Assembly: GCA_015068335.1 (NCBI GenBank)
Contig: SVKT01000038.1
Location: 1-12,077 of the forward strand
From: Oscillospiraceae bacterium
GTDB lineage: Bacteria; Bacillota; Clostridia; Oscillospirales; Oscillospiraceae
Direction: 5' to 3'
Length of the DNA: 12,077 nt
A program made the translations under genes and the position numbers. Of this stretch, positions 6,685 to 12,077 are shown one piece after another. The notes beneath the pieces are model-generated. The model was not told where the DNA came from and made no database searches. It saw only the letters and a list, made by a program, of their open reading frames with translations. Within the stretch, counting starts at the first letter, position 1. Every line of letters begins with the position of its first letter.

Positions 6685-7068
6685 TCAAATGTCAGCCTTC
6701 CACAGGCCGTGGAGGTTGCAGTATTCGTACACCGCCACGGGCTTCTCCCCATCAGCGAGAGCAAACACAGCGGCAGGCTCCGCACCGGGAAGGAGCATCC
6801 GGCGCTGCACGCCGGAAGTGGTGTGCAGGCAGATCCACGCGATATGATGCTCTTCCAGCATAGGATGCAGTACAGAGCCCACCTGCACCTTGACCACATC
6901 GCCCTCCACCGTAACGGCGGGGATGTGCTTTTCGGCGCTGGCTTCCACTGTACCGGGGATCATCTGGGTCATCTTCTGACCGCAGCACATCACGGGAACG
7001 CCCGCATCGTGGATCTTCTCGATGATATTGCCGCAATGCTCGCAAACGTAAAACTTCAATTCGTTCAT
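6685..7068 (-). CDS. dfx: Desulfoferrodoxin (2Fe superoxide reductase)
   Basis: A 127-residue cytoplasmic superoxide reductase that converts superoxide to hydrogen peroxide without making O2, taking electrons from rubredoxin. The N-terminal desulforedoxin-type centre I has its four ligands Cys9, Cys12, Cys28 and Cys29. The catalytic centre II has His48 (in the conserved EKH motif, Glu46-Lys47-His48), His68, His74, Cys117 and His120 (YCNLHGLW). All ligands of both iron sites are present, so it is a class I/2Fe type and looks functional. The ATG at 7068 has a perfect AAGGAGG ribosome binding site 7 nt upstream. It follows the flavodiiron-rubredoxin gene by 41 bp without a terminator, so both are one operon; the rubredoxin domain of the upstream protein is a plausible electron donor. 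A strong terminator follows. Confidence 0.96.
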   Translation of the reverse strand: MNELKFYVCEHCGNIIEKIHDAGVPVMCCGQKMTQMIPGTVEASAEKHIPAVTVEGDVVKVQVGSVLHPMLEEHHIAWICLHTTSGVQRRMLLPGAEPAAVFALADGEKPVAVYEYCNLHGLWKADI

Positions 7069-7109
7069 ATAGACTCCTCCTTCATCATTGTGCTTCTTCT
7101 ATGATGCGT

Positions 7110-8408
7110 TTATTTTACTTCTTCAAATTCCTCAACGCCGCGCTTACACAGGGGGCAGATAAAATCCGCAGGAAGCGTTTCCCCCTCGTAAACATAGCCG
7201 CAGATCTTGCAGACAAACTTCTTTCCGACTTCGGCGGCGGGCTGTGCCGCTGCGGCTTCGCCGCACAGTTCCTCCGCCAGAGCGGTCAGTTGGGCGGTGC
7301 TCGCCTCGTTCAGCGCGGAAACGATCTTCACGCCGGCGGCGGTGTAGGTCAGGTTTTTGCTCTTTTCCAGCATCCCCTTCATAATCCGGGCAGCGGCAGG
7401 CGCCCAACTGCCGTTCTCGATGAAGGCAACGGTGCGGTTGCTGTAATTCCGCTCGGTCAGGTGGTCGATAAACGTGCGCATAAAGGGGAAAATGTCGCCG
7501 TTATAGGTCGTGGTGGCCAGCACCAGTTTGCTGTAACGGAAGGCATCCTCCACCGCCTCGGCCATATCGCACCGGGCCAGATCGTTGACCACGACCTTGA
7601 CGCCCTTTGCGCGAAGTTGCTCTGCCAGCAGTTCCACGGCCTTTTTCGTGTTGCCGTAAACAGAGGTGTAGGCGATGACCACGCCCTCTTCCTCCACAGC
7701 GTAGGAAGACCAGATGTTGTAGAGGTCAAGATAATAGCCGAGATTTTCCGTCAGCACGGGGCCGTGGAGGGGGCAGATGGTCTGAATGTCCAGCCCGGCG
7801 GCCTTTTTCAGCACGGCCTGCACGGGCACGCCGTACTTGCCCACGATGCCGATGTAATAGCGGCGGGCTTCGCAGGCCCAGTCCTCTTCCACATCCAGCG
7901 CGCCGAACTTGCCGAAACCGTCCGCAGAAAACAGCACCTTGTCCTGACTGTCGTAGGTCATAATGACCTCGGGCCAGTGGACCATAGCCGCGGTGATGAA
8001 GGTCAGCGTCCGGCTGCCCAGGCACAGGGTATCGTTCTCGCCCACCACCACCTGACGGTCTGCAAAGTCCGTGCCGAAGAAATTCTTCATCATCACGAAG
8101 GCTCTGGCAGAGGCCACGATCTTTGCCTCGGGATAGTTCTCCACAAAGCGGTGGATGCTGCCGGAGTGGTCCGGCTCCATATGCTGCACCACCAGATAGT
8201 CGGGCTTGCGGCCGTCCAGCGCCTGGTCGATGTTGGCAAACCACTCCTGCGTGAAGTGGGCGTCCACGGAGTCCATAATCGCGATCTTCTCATCCAGAAT
8301 GGCATAGGAATTGTACGCCATACCGTTGGGAACAACGTACTGTCCCTCAAAGAGGTCGATTTCGTGGTCGTTCACGCCGACATATTTAATTGTATCTGAA
8401 ATCACCAT
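7110..8408 (-). CDS. Flavodiiron protein fused to rubredoxin (flavorubredoxin type)
   Basis: A 432-residue cytoplasmic A-type flavoprotein that reduces O2 to water and/or NO to N2O. The metallo-beta-lactamase-like domain (about 1-245) carries a full diiron ligand set: His76-x-Glu78-x-Asp80-His81 in QHMEPDHSGS, His144, Asp163 and His215. The flavodoxin domain (about 245-385) has the FMN phosphate loop YTSVYGNTKKAV (247-258). After an Ala-rich linker a rubredoxin domain (about 397-432) has Cys400-x2-Cys403 and Cys418-x2-Cys421, shorter than free rubredoxin. This architecture is like E. coli NorV and lets the protein take electrons from an NAD(P)H:rubredoxin reductase, none of which is in the window. 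The ATG at 8408 has AGAGG 7 nt upstream; the 27-residue extension to 8489 overlaps the promoter and is rejected. First gene of an operon with dfx. Confidence 0.95.
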   Translation of the reverse strand: MVISDTIKYVGVNDHEIDLFEGQYVVPNGMAYNSYAILDEKIAIMDSVDAHFTQEWFANIDQALDGRKPDYLVVQHMEPDHSGSIHRFVENYPEAKIVASARAFVMMKNFFGTDFADRQVVVGENDTLCLGSRTLTFITAAMVHWPEVIMTYDSQDKVLFSADGFGKFGALDVEEDWACEARRYYIGIVGKYGVPVQAVLKKAAGLDIQTICPLHGPVLTENLGYYLDLYNIWSSYAVEEEGVVIAYTSVYGNTKKAVELLAEQLRAKGVKVVVNDLARCDMAEAVEDAFRYSKLVLATTTYNGDIFPFMRTFIDHLTERNYSNRTVAFIENGSWAPAAARIMKGMLEKSKNLTYTAAGVKIVSALNEASTAQLTALAEELCGEAAAAQPAAEVGKKFVCKICGYVYEGETLPADFICPLCKRGVEEFEEVK

Positions 8409-8460
8409 ACTGTATCCTCTTTTCTTTTCACCCACAAAAAGGGGTTGTTTCCGGCTATGC

Positions 8461-8489
8461 ATTATAGCACACCCTCCGGCGCTTATCAA
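8461..8489 (-). promoter_or_regulatory. Sigma-A promoter of the flavorubredoxin-dfx operon
   Basis: On the minus strand -35 TTGATA (8484-8489), 17-bp spacer, -10 TATAAT (8461-8466) preceded by TG one base upstream (extended -10). This is close to consensus, so the operon is probably strongly expressed by default. No copy of the palindrome seen at 9337-9354 is present here. Confidence 0.85.
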
Positions 8490-8528
8490 GTTCAGGAGGC
8501 ATACAAAAACGCTCCCCTTGCGATCCGG

Positions 8529-9242
8529 TCAGCCTTCCAGCAGCCGTCCGTCCGTGGTGACGGTCACCACCCGCCAGGGCAGGAACTTTCCGCTGGCCTG
8601 AATGGCCCGCTTTGCGGCGTTTTCAATGCCGCCGCAGCAAGGCACCTCCATCCGGACGATGGTGACGCTCTTGATATCGTTCCCTCCGATAATGGCGGTC
8701 AGTTTCTCCGCGTAGTCGCCCTCGTCCAGTTTGGGACAGCCGATCAGCGTGATGCGGTTGCGGATAAAGTCCTGATGGAAGTTGGCATAGGCGTAGGCCG
8801 TGCAGTCGGCGGCGATCAGCAGATTGGCGCCTTCAAAATAGGGCGCATTCACCGGCACCAGTTTGATCTGCACCGGCCACTGCATCAGTTGGCTCCGGGG
8901 CTTGACGGCGCTTTCCGCGCTCGCCGTCTCCTGCGGGCGGTGCAGCGCTCTGGCCTGCGAGCCGGGACAGCCGCAGGGGAGCGTTCCGCCCGCCCGGGCG
9001 GCCTTTTCGGCCTTTGCCCGTTCCACGGCCGCCTCGTCATAGGCGGGTGCCTCCCGCACCTCAAAGCGAATGGCATCCACGGGACAGGCGGGCAGACAGT
9101 CGCCCAGCCCGTCGCAGTAATCCTCCCGGGTCAGTTTGGCCTTGCCGCCGATCATTTCAATGGCGCCCTCGTGACAGGCGGCGGCACAGGCGCCGCAGCC
9201 GTTGCAGCGCTCTTCATCGATCTTAATGATTTTTCTCAACAT
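8529..9242 (-). CDS. Ferredoxin-type 4Fe-4S protein with cysteine-rich C-terminal domain
   Basis: A 237-residue cytoplasmic Fe-S protein. The N-terminal ferredoxin part has one complete motif, Cys13-x2-Cys16-x2-Cys19-x3-Cys23, and a second in which the second cysteine is replaced: Cys43, Leu46, Cys49, Cys53-Pro (YCDGLGDCLPACP). A charged Ala/Glu-rich linker (65-88) leads to CGCPG (Cys90, Cys92) and a C-terminal alpha/beta domain (about 120-237) with Cys147, Cys169-Pro and a CCGG pair (Cys202-Cys203). Proteins of this type are often encoded near Crp/Fnr regulators and hybrid cluster protein in clostridia, from memory; hcp is not seen here. I place the start at 9242 rather than 9248 because GGGAG (9251-9255) is 8 nt from the former and only 2 nt from the latter. 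Divergent from the Crp/Fnr gene and probably controlled by it. No convincing terminator follows. Confidence 0.88.
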   Translation of the reverse strand: MLRKIIKIDEERCNGCGACAAACHEGAIEMIGGKAKLTREDYCDGLGDCLPACPVDAIRFEVREAPAYDEAAVERAKAEKAARAGGTLPCGCPGSQARALHRPQETASAESAVKPRSQLMQWPVQIKLVPVNAPYFEGANLLIAADCTAYAYANFHQDFIRNRITLIGCPKLDEGDYAEKLTAIIGGNDIKSVTIVRMEVPCCGGIENAAKRAIQASGKFLPWRVVTVTTDGRLLEG

Positions 9243-9294
9243 ATTCATCTCTCCCTGTTGTATCCGTTTTTTTGATGGGTTCGGACCTGCGTCC

Positions 9295-9323
9295 TTGACT
9301 TTACACGCCGATCATACTACAAT
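9295..9323 (+). promoter_or_regulatory. Sigma-A promoter of the Crp/Fnr regulator gene
   Basis: -35 TTGACT (9295-9300), 17-bp spacer, -10 TACAAT (9318-9323). Predicted start about 9330, which puts the palindrome 9337-9354 at about +8 to +25, where a bound protein would block transcription. Confidence 0.8.
9311..9316 (-). promoter_or_regulatory. -10 box of the ferredoxin-type gene, activator-dependent promoter
   Basis: TATGAT on the minus strand (9316 down to 9311) with no recognisable -35 box at 16-18 bp. The predicted start is about 9304, giving a 62-nt leader. The box lies inside the spacer of the opposite-strand regulator promoter. The missing -35 and the palindrome centred at -41.5 are what a class II Crp/Fnr-activated promoter looks like. 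Confidence 0.6.
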
Positions 9324-9336
9324 CGAAGCAACAAGT

Positions 9337-9354
9337 ATGTTGTTATAACAACAT
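9337..9354. promoter_or_regulatory. Perfect 18-bp palindromic operator, Crp/Fnr type
   Basis: ATGTTGTTATAACAACAT is identical to its reverse complement. It lies between the divergent regulator and ferredoxin-type genes, 2 bp before the GGAGG of the regulator. A further AACAA half-site-like copy is at 9330-9334. The centre, between 9345 and 9346, is 41.5 bp from the start predicted for the minus-strand promoter. Likely bound by the neighbouring Crp/Fnr protein; this is inferred from position and symmetry. Confidence 0.8.
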
Positions 9355-9364
9355 TGGAGGCCCT

Positions 9365-10042
9365 ATGGATTATCTTTTTTTATCAAAAACCGTATTGTTT
9401 CACGGCATCACCCCGGAGGAGTTGAAAGAGATGCTTCTCTGCCTGCGGGCGGAAACCAAATCATACCGACGGGGAGAAGTGATTTTTCGCGCCGGTGACA
9501 CGGTCTCCGACCTGGGATTGGTGCTCTCCGGCAGCGTTTCCGTGGAGAACGACGATGTGTGGGGCAACAAAAGCATCCTCGACCGCGTGCAGCCCGGTCA
9601 GGCCTTTGCGGAGACCTACGCCTGCGTGCCCGGCGCGCCGCTGATGATCAGCGCTGTGGCGACCGAGCCTGCTGAGATCCTGTTTCTGGATATGAGCCGG
9701 GTGCTGTACCCCTGCTCCAACGCCTGCGGCTTCCACAACAAACTGGTACGGAATCTCCTTGCCATCGCCTCCCAGAAAAACCTCAACCTCTCCCGCCGCA
9801 TCTTCCACACCAGTTCCAAATCCATCCGGGGGCGGCTGCTGTCCTACCTGTCCTTTCAGTCGATGCAGCAGGGCAGCCGGGAGTTTGTCATCCCCTTCAA
9901 CCGTCAACAACTGGCGGACTACCTCAGCGTGGACCGCAGCGCCCTGTCCAACGAACTGAGCAAGATGCAGCGGGATGGGCTGATCCGGGTGGAGCGGAGC
10001 CATTTCCGCCTGCTGTCGGTGGATCCCACAGACGCATTTTGA
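9365..10042 (+). CDS. Crp/Fnr-family transcriptional regulator
   Basis: A 225-residue DNA-binding regulator. The N-terminal cyclic-nucleotide-binding-like beta-roll (about 10-115) shows RRGEVIFRAGDTVSDLGLVLSGSV. A long dimerisation helix follows (about 122-150). The C-terminal winged helix (about 152-220) has the HTH FNRQQLADYLSVDRSALSNE, with recognition helix about 190-201. The N-terminal cysteine cluster of E. coli Fnr is absent; cysteines are only at 26, 87, 117 and 121, so the signal is not a classic Fnr cluster and may be haem, NO, another ligand or none. The ATG at 9365 has GGAGG 4 nt upstream, a little close. It is divergent from the ferredoxin-type gene, shares the palindrome at 9337-9354, and probably represses itself and activates that gene. 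The strong terminator at 10060-10102 follows. Confidence 0.93.
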   Translation: MDYLFLSKTVLFHGITPEELKEMLLCLRAETKSYRRGEVIFRAGDTVSDLGLVLSGSVSVENDDVWGNKSILDRVQPGQAFAETYACVPGAPLMISAVATEPAEILFLDMSRVLYPCSNACGFHNKLVRNLLAIASQKNLNLSRRIFHTSSKSIRGRLLSYLSFQSMQQGSREFVIPFNRQQLADYLSVDRSALSNELSKMQRDGLIRVERSHFRLLSVDPTDAF

Positions 10043-10059
10043 TCCCGCGTGCCTTTCCA

Positions 10060-10102
10060 AAAAAATCCCCGGTTTCGGATTGTTCGAAACCGGGGATTTT
10101 TT
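10060..10102. terminator. Bidirectional rho-independent terminator
   Basis: Perfect 18-bp stem from AAAAAATCCCCGGTTTCG (10060-10077) and its complement (10085-10102), loop GATTGTT. It has T6 on the plus strand and A7/T7 on the other, so it ends both the regulator transcript and the convergent GH13-ROK transcript. Its minus-strand T tract overlaps the last codons of nothing on the plus side; on the minus strand the ROK stop codon is at its edge (10101-10103). Confidence 0.95.
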
Positions 10103-11048
10103 ATTCGGGAAGAACCATTTTAGCGCAGCCGTAGATGCCGGCGTCGTTGCCCAGGTCTGCGATCACCGCGTCCGTTCCGGCGGAAACGTGGAAGGCATAC
10201 TTACGGTAAGCCTTCCGCACCGGGGCAAGAACGATCTCCCCCGCCCGGCTCATACCGCCGCCGATGATATACACGTCCGGGTCCACGGTGCAGGAGATGA
10301 AACTCATCGCACGGCCCAGATAGTCGCCGAAGCGTTCCAGAACGGACAGCGCCATCACATCGCCCCGCTCCGCCTGCTCACACAGTTCCTTGGCGGTAAA
10401 GTCGCCCAGATCCCGCAGCGCGGAGGGCGTATTGCACTCCGCCAGCATCCGCTTCGCCAGGTCGGCCACGCCCCGGGCAGAGGCATACTGTTCCAGACAG
10501 CCCCGCTTGCCGCAGGTGCATTCCAGCGTTTCCTCCGGCTCCACGGTGATGTGGCCGATCTCGCCGGCGCCGCCGTTTTTGCCGGCCACAATCTTACCGT
10601 CCAGCACCACGCCGCCACCCACGCCGGTACCCAGCGTGATCATCACGGCGCTCCGGTATCCCCGGCCGCCGCCCTGCCACAGTTCACCCAGCGCCGCCAC
10701 GTTGGCGTCGTTGCCGGCGGCAACGACGGGGATCTCCGGCAGCAGTTCGCGCATCCGCTCCCGGATGCTGAACACGCCCCAGCCCAGGTTGACGCACTTA
10801 TACACCACGCCCGCCGCGTCCACAGGCCCGGGCACGGCGATGCCGATGCCCTCCACCTGCCCGCCGGCAATCCCGTGGCGTGCCATCGCCTCCCGCACAG
10901 AGGCAGCCACGTCCGGCAGAATGGCCTCGCCGCCGTTTTCCGTGCGGGTGGGGATCTCCCACTTTTCGATCAGGGCTCCGTCGGCGGAAAAAAAGCCCAG
11001 TTTCACGGACGTTCCGCCGATGTCAGCGCCAAATACATAGGGTTTCAT
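10101..11048 (-). CDS. ROK-family glucokinase
   Basis: A 315-residue cytoplasmic sugar kinase that most likely phosphorylates glucose with ATP. Visible motifs: N-terminal ATP-phosphate loop ADIGGTSVK (8-16), catalytic Asp114 in GNDANVAALGE, GTGVGGG (140-146), and the ROK sugar- and zinc-binding segment GEIGHI (162-167) followed by Cys177-x-Cys179-Gly and Gly183-Cys184-x-Glu186. His166 and the three cysteines complete the zinc site. There is no N-terminal helix-turn-helix, so it is a kinase and not a ROK repressor. The substrate could be another hexose; glucose is favoured by the GH13 neighbour. The ATG at 11048 has GGGGGAA upstream. It starts 17 bp after the stop of the GH13 gene, so both form one operon. 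The stop codon touches the shared terminator. Confidence 0.92.
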   Translation of the reverse strand: MKPYVFGADIGGTSVKLGFFSADGALIEKWEIPTRTENGGEAILPDVAASVREAMARHGIAGGQVEGIGIAVPGPVDAAGVVYKCVNLGWGVFSIRERMRELLPEIPVVAAGNDANVAALGELWQGGGRGYRSAVMITLGTGVGGGVVLDGKIVAGKNGGAGEIGHITVEPEETLECTCGKRGCLEQYASARGVADLAKRMLAECNTPSALRDLGDFTAKELCEQAERGDVMALSVLERFGDYLGRAMSFISCTVDPDVYIIGGGMSRAGEIVLAPVRKAYRKYAFHVSAGTDAVIADLGNDAGIYGCAKMVLPE

Positions 11049-11065
11049 ACAAGTTCCCCCTTCTT

Positions 11066-12077
11066 TTACAGTTCGCAGGACAGCACCACAGGCTCCCCTG
11101 CGCAGAGCAGTTTCCCGCCCTCCACCTGCACGGCGCCGCCGTCAAGGTGGTTGGTATAGGTTCCATCGGGCAGGGATACCTGCACCTCCGCCGCTCTGCC
11201 TTTCAGGCTGAACACGCCCACTTTCAGGGTGCGGGTGTCATCCCGTTCCAGCACGGCAATATCGTTTGCATCGTCGGCGCTGCCCTTGAAATAGTCCTGG
11301 GCGGAGAGCACCGTCTTTTTCACCTCGTACAACTTCCGCAGCAGCGGCGTGATGTCCGTTTCTGCCGTGCGCAGGATGTCCTCCTTTTCAAAGAGGCTGG
11401 GGGTATGGTCGTTGCAGAACTCCTGTCCCGCGTAGAGCAGCGTGCTGCCTTTGAGGAAGTAAAGGAAGGCGGTGAAGTTCCGCAGCGCCTTTTCGTCCTT
11501 CACAAAGGAGCAGATGCGGGGCTGGTCGTGGTTTTCCAGACAGCGCATCTTGATGTAATTTTCGGGGTAGGCGCACTCCTGGAAATTCAGCACATCGATG
11601 TAGTTGGAGAGATTGCACTCCCCTTTCAGGTAGCGGTCAAAGACCTCCCGGATGTCGTAATCGTACTCCATATCGAAGGCGCGGAACATCTCATAGTCGT
11701 TGGCGGAGTACAGTCCGTACTTCCGGTTCATCTGAGAGAATCCGCTGTGGACGGTCTCCGCCAGCCAGATGCAGTCCGGCCGCACCTGCTCCACGGCTTC
11801 TCTGGCCTTGCACCAGAAGTCCACAGGGACCATAGAGGCCACGTCGCAGCGGAAGCCGTCCACGATGCGGGCCCACCCCACCAGCGACTCGATCTGATAG
11901 TCCCACAGTTCCGGGCAGCCGTAGTCCAGATCCACCACGTCGGTCCAGTCACCCACCCGGTTGCCCATCGCGCCGTCGCTCTTGCGGTAGAAGAACTCCG
12001 GATGCTCCTGCGTCAGCACGGAGTCCGGGGAGGTGTGGTTATAGACCACGTCGATGATGCACTTCATCCCCCGGCGG
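11066..12077 (-). CDS. GH13 alpha-amylase-family glycoside hydrolase (5' end outside the window)
   Basis: The open frame runs off the right edge; 336 codons are visible and perhaps 90-110 N-terminal residues are missing. The in-frame Met at 12067 is internal (preceded by Arg-Arg-Gly, as in the family's RGMKVILDVVYNH). All four conserved GH13 regions are seen: I DVVYNH; II DGFRCDVA with the nucleophile Asp; III WLAETV with the acid/base Glu; IV ENHDQPR with the transition-state Asp. The C-terminal 80 residues form the beta-sandwich domain C. It probably cleaves alpha-1,4-glucosidic bonds in maltodextrins inside the cell, but whether a signal peptide exists cannot be seen, and a sucrose- or trehalose-type specificity is not excluded. 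It precedes the ROK glucokinase by 17 bp, so glucose released could be phosphorylated at once. Confidence 0.9.
   Translation of the reverse strand, partial: RRGMKCIIDVVYNHTSPDSVLTQEHPEFFYRKSDGAMGNRVGDWTDVVDLDYGCPELWDYQIESLVGWARIVDGFRCDVASMVPVDFWCKAREAVEQVRPDCIWLAETVHSGFSQMNRKYGLYSANDYEMFRAFDMEYDYDIREVFDRYLKGECNLSNYIDVLNFQECAYPENYIKMRCLENHDQPRICSFVKDEKALRNFTAFLYFLKGSTLLYAGQEFCNDHTPSLFEKEDILRTAETDITPLLRKLYEVKKTVLSAQDYFKGSADDANDIAVLERDDTRTLKVGVFSLKGRAAEVQVSLPDGTYTNHLDGGAVQVEGGKLLCAGEPVVLSCEL

Noticed and set aside
7101..8399. 432-codon frame on the plus strand
   Set aside because: Antisense shadow of the flavorubredoxin gene, whose metal, FMN and rubredoxin ligands are all present.
8505..8522. 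Possible terminator after the ferredoxin-type gene
   Set aside because: A T5 run follows only a 3-bp CGC/GCG stem, too weak to call; read-through towards the flavorubredoxin operon is possible.
9283..9294. GGAC-CTGC-GTCC small hairpin in the leader of the ferredoxin-type gene
   Set aside because: A 4-bp stem without a T run or riboswitch-like structure is not enough for a regulatory call.
10080..11159. 359-codon frame on the plus strand
   Set aside because: Antisense shadow of the ROK kinase and the GH13 end; no family motif and it starts within the terminator.

Overview
The window looks like chromosomal DNA from a GC-rich anaerobic member of the Clostridia, most likely a gut Oscillospirales/Ruminococcaceae-type bacterium. 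This rests on the murI-DUF1934-argS gene order known from Firmicutes, a DUF4358-type lipoprotein, strong AGGAGG-type ribosome binding sites, TTG starts, and an oxygen/NO-defence set typical of strict anaerobes (desulfoferrodoxin, rubredoxin-fused flavodiiron protein, ferredoxin-type proteins, Crp/Fnr regulator). The genus cannot be told from the sequence alone. No mobile element, CRISPR array, tRNA or rRNA was seen.

Layout. 1-2604 (minus strand): a housekeeping operon murI (glutamate racemase) - DUF1934 protein - argS (arginyl-tRNA synthetase, 3' end cut by the window edge), driven by a clear sigma-A promoter at 2657-2685. 2743-4383 (plus strand): a 137-residue protein of unknown function with its own extended -10 promoter, then a DUF362 Fe-S protein, closed by a strong bidirectional terminator at 4394-4423. 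4446-5021 (minus): a DUF4358-like lipoprotein. 5199-6392 (minus): a protein of the coenzyme F420-0:L-glutamate ligase (CofE) family with its own promoter. 6685-8408 (minus): a two-gene operon of a flavodiiron protein fused to rubredoxin and a 2Fe desulfoferrodoxin, with an excellent promoter and terminator. 8529-9242 (minus) and 9365-10042 (plus): a ferredoxin-type protein with a cysteine-rich C-terminal part, divergent from a Crp/Fnr-family regulator. 10101-12077 (minus): a GH13 alpha-amylase-family enzyme (5' end cut by the window edge) followed by a ROK-family glucokinase.

How they work together. The middle of the window is a redox block: the flavodiiron protein can reduce O2 or NO, desulfoferrodoxin removes superoxide, and the ferredoxin-type and DUF362 proteins are probable electron carriers. 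The best regulatory signal is between the ferredoxin-type gene and the regulator: a perfect 18-bp palindrome (9337-9354) centred exactly 41.5 bp upstream of the start predicted from the ferredoxin-type gene's -10 box, and just downstream of the regulator's own predicted start. This predicts class II activation of the Fe-S gene together with autorepression of the regulator. The GH13 and ROK genes fit intracellular maltodextrin breakdown to glucose and its phosphorylation. All functions are read from sequence motifs; none was tested by database search.
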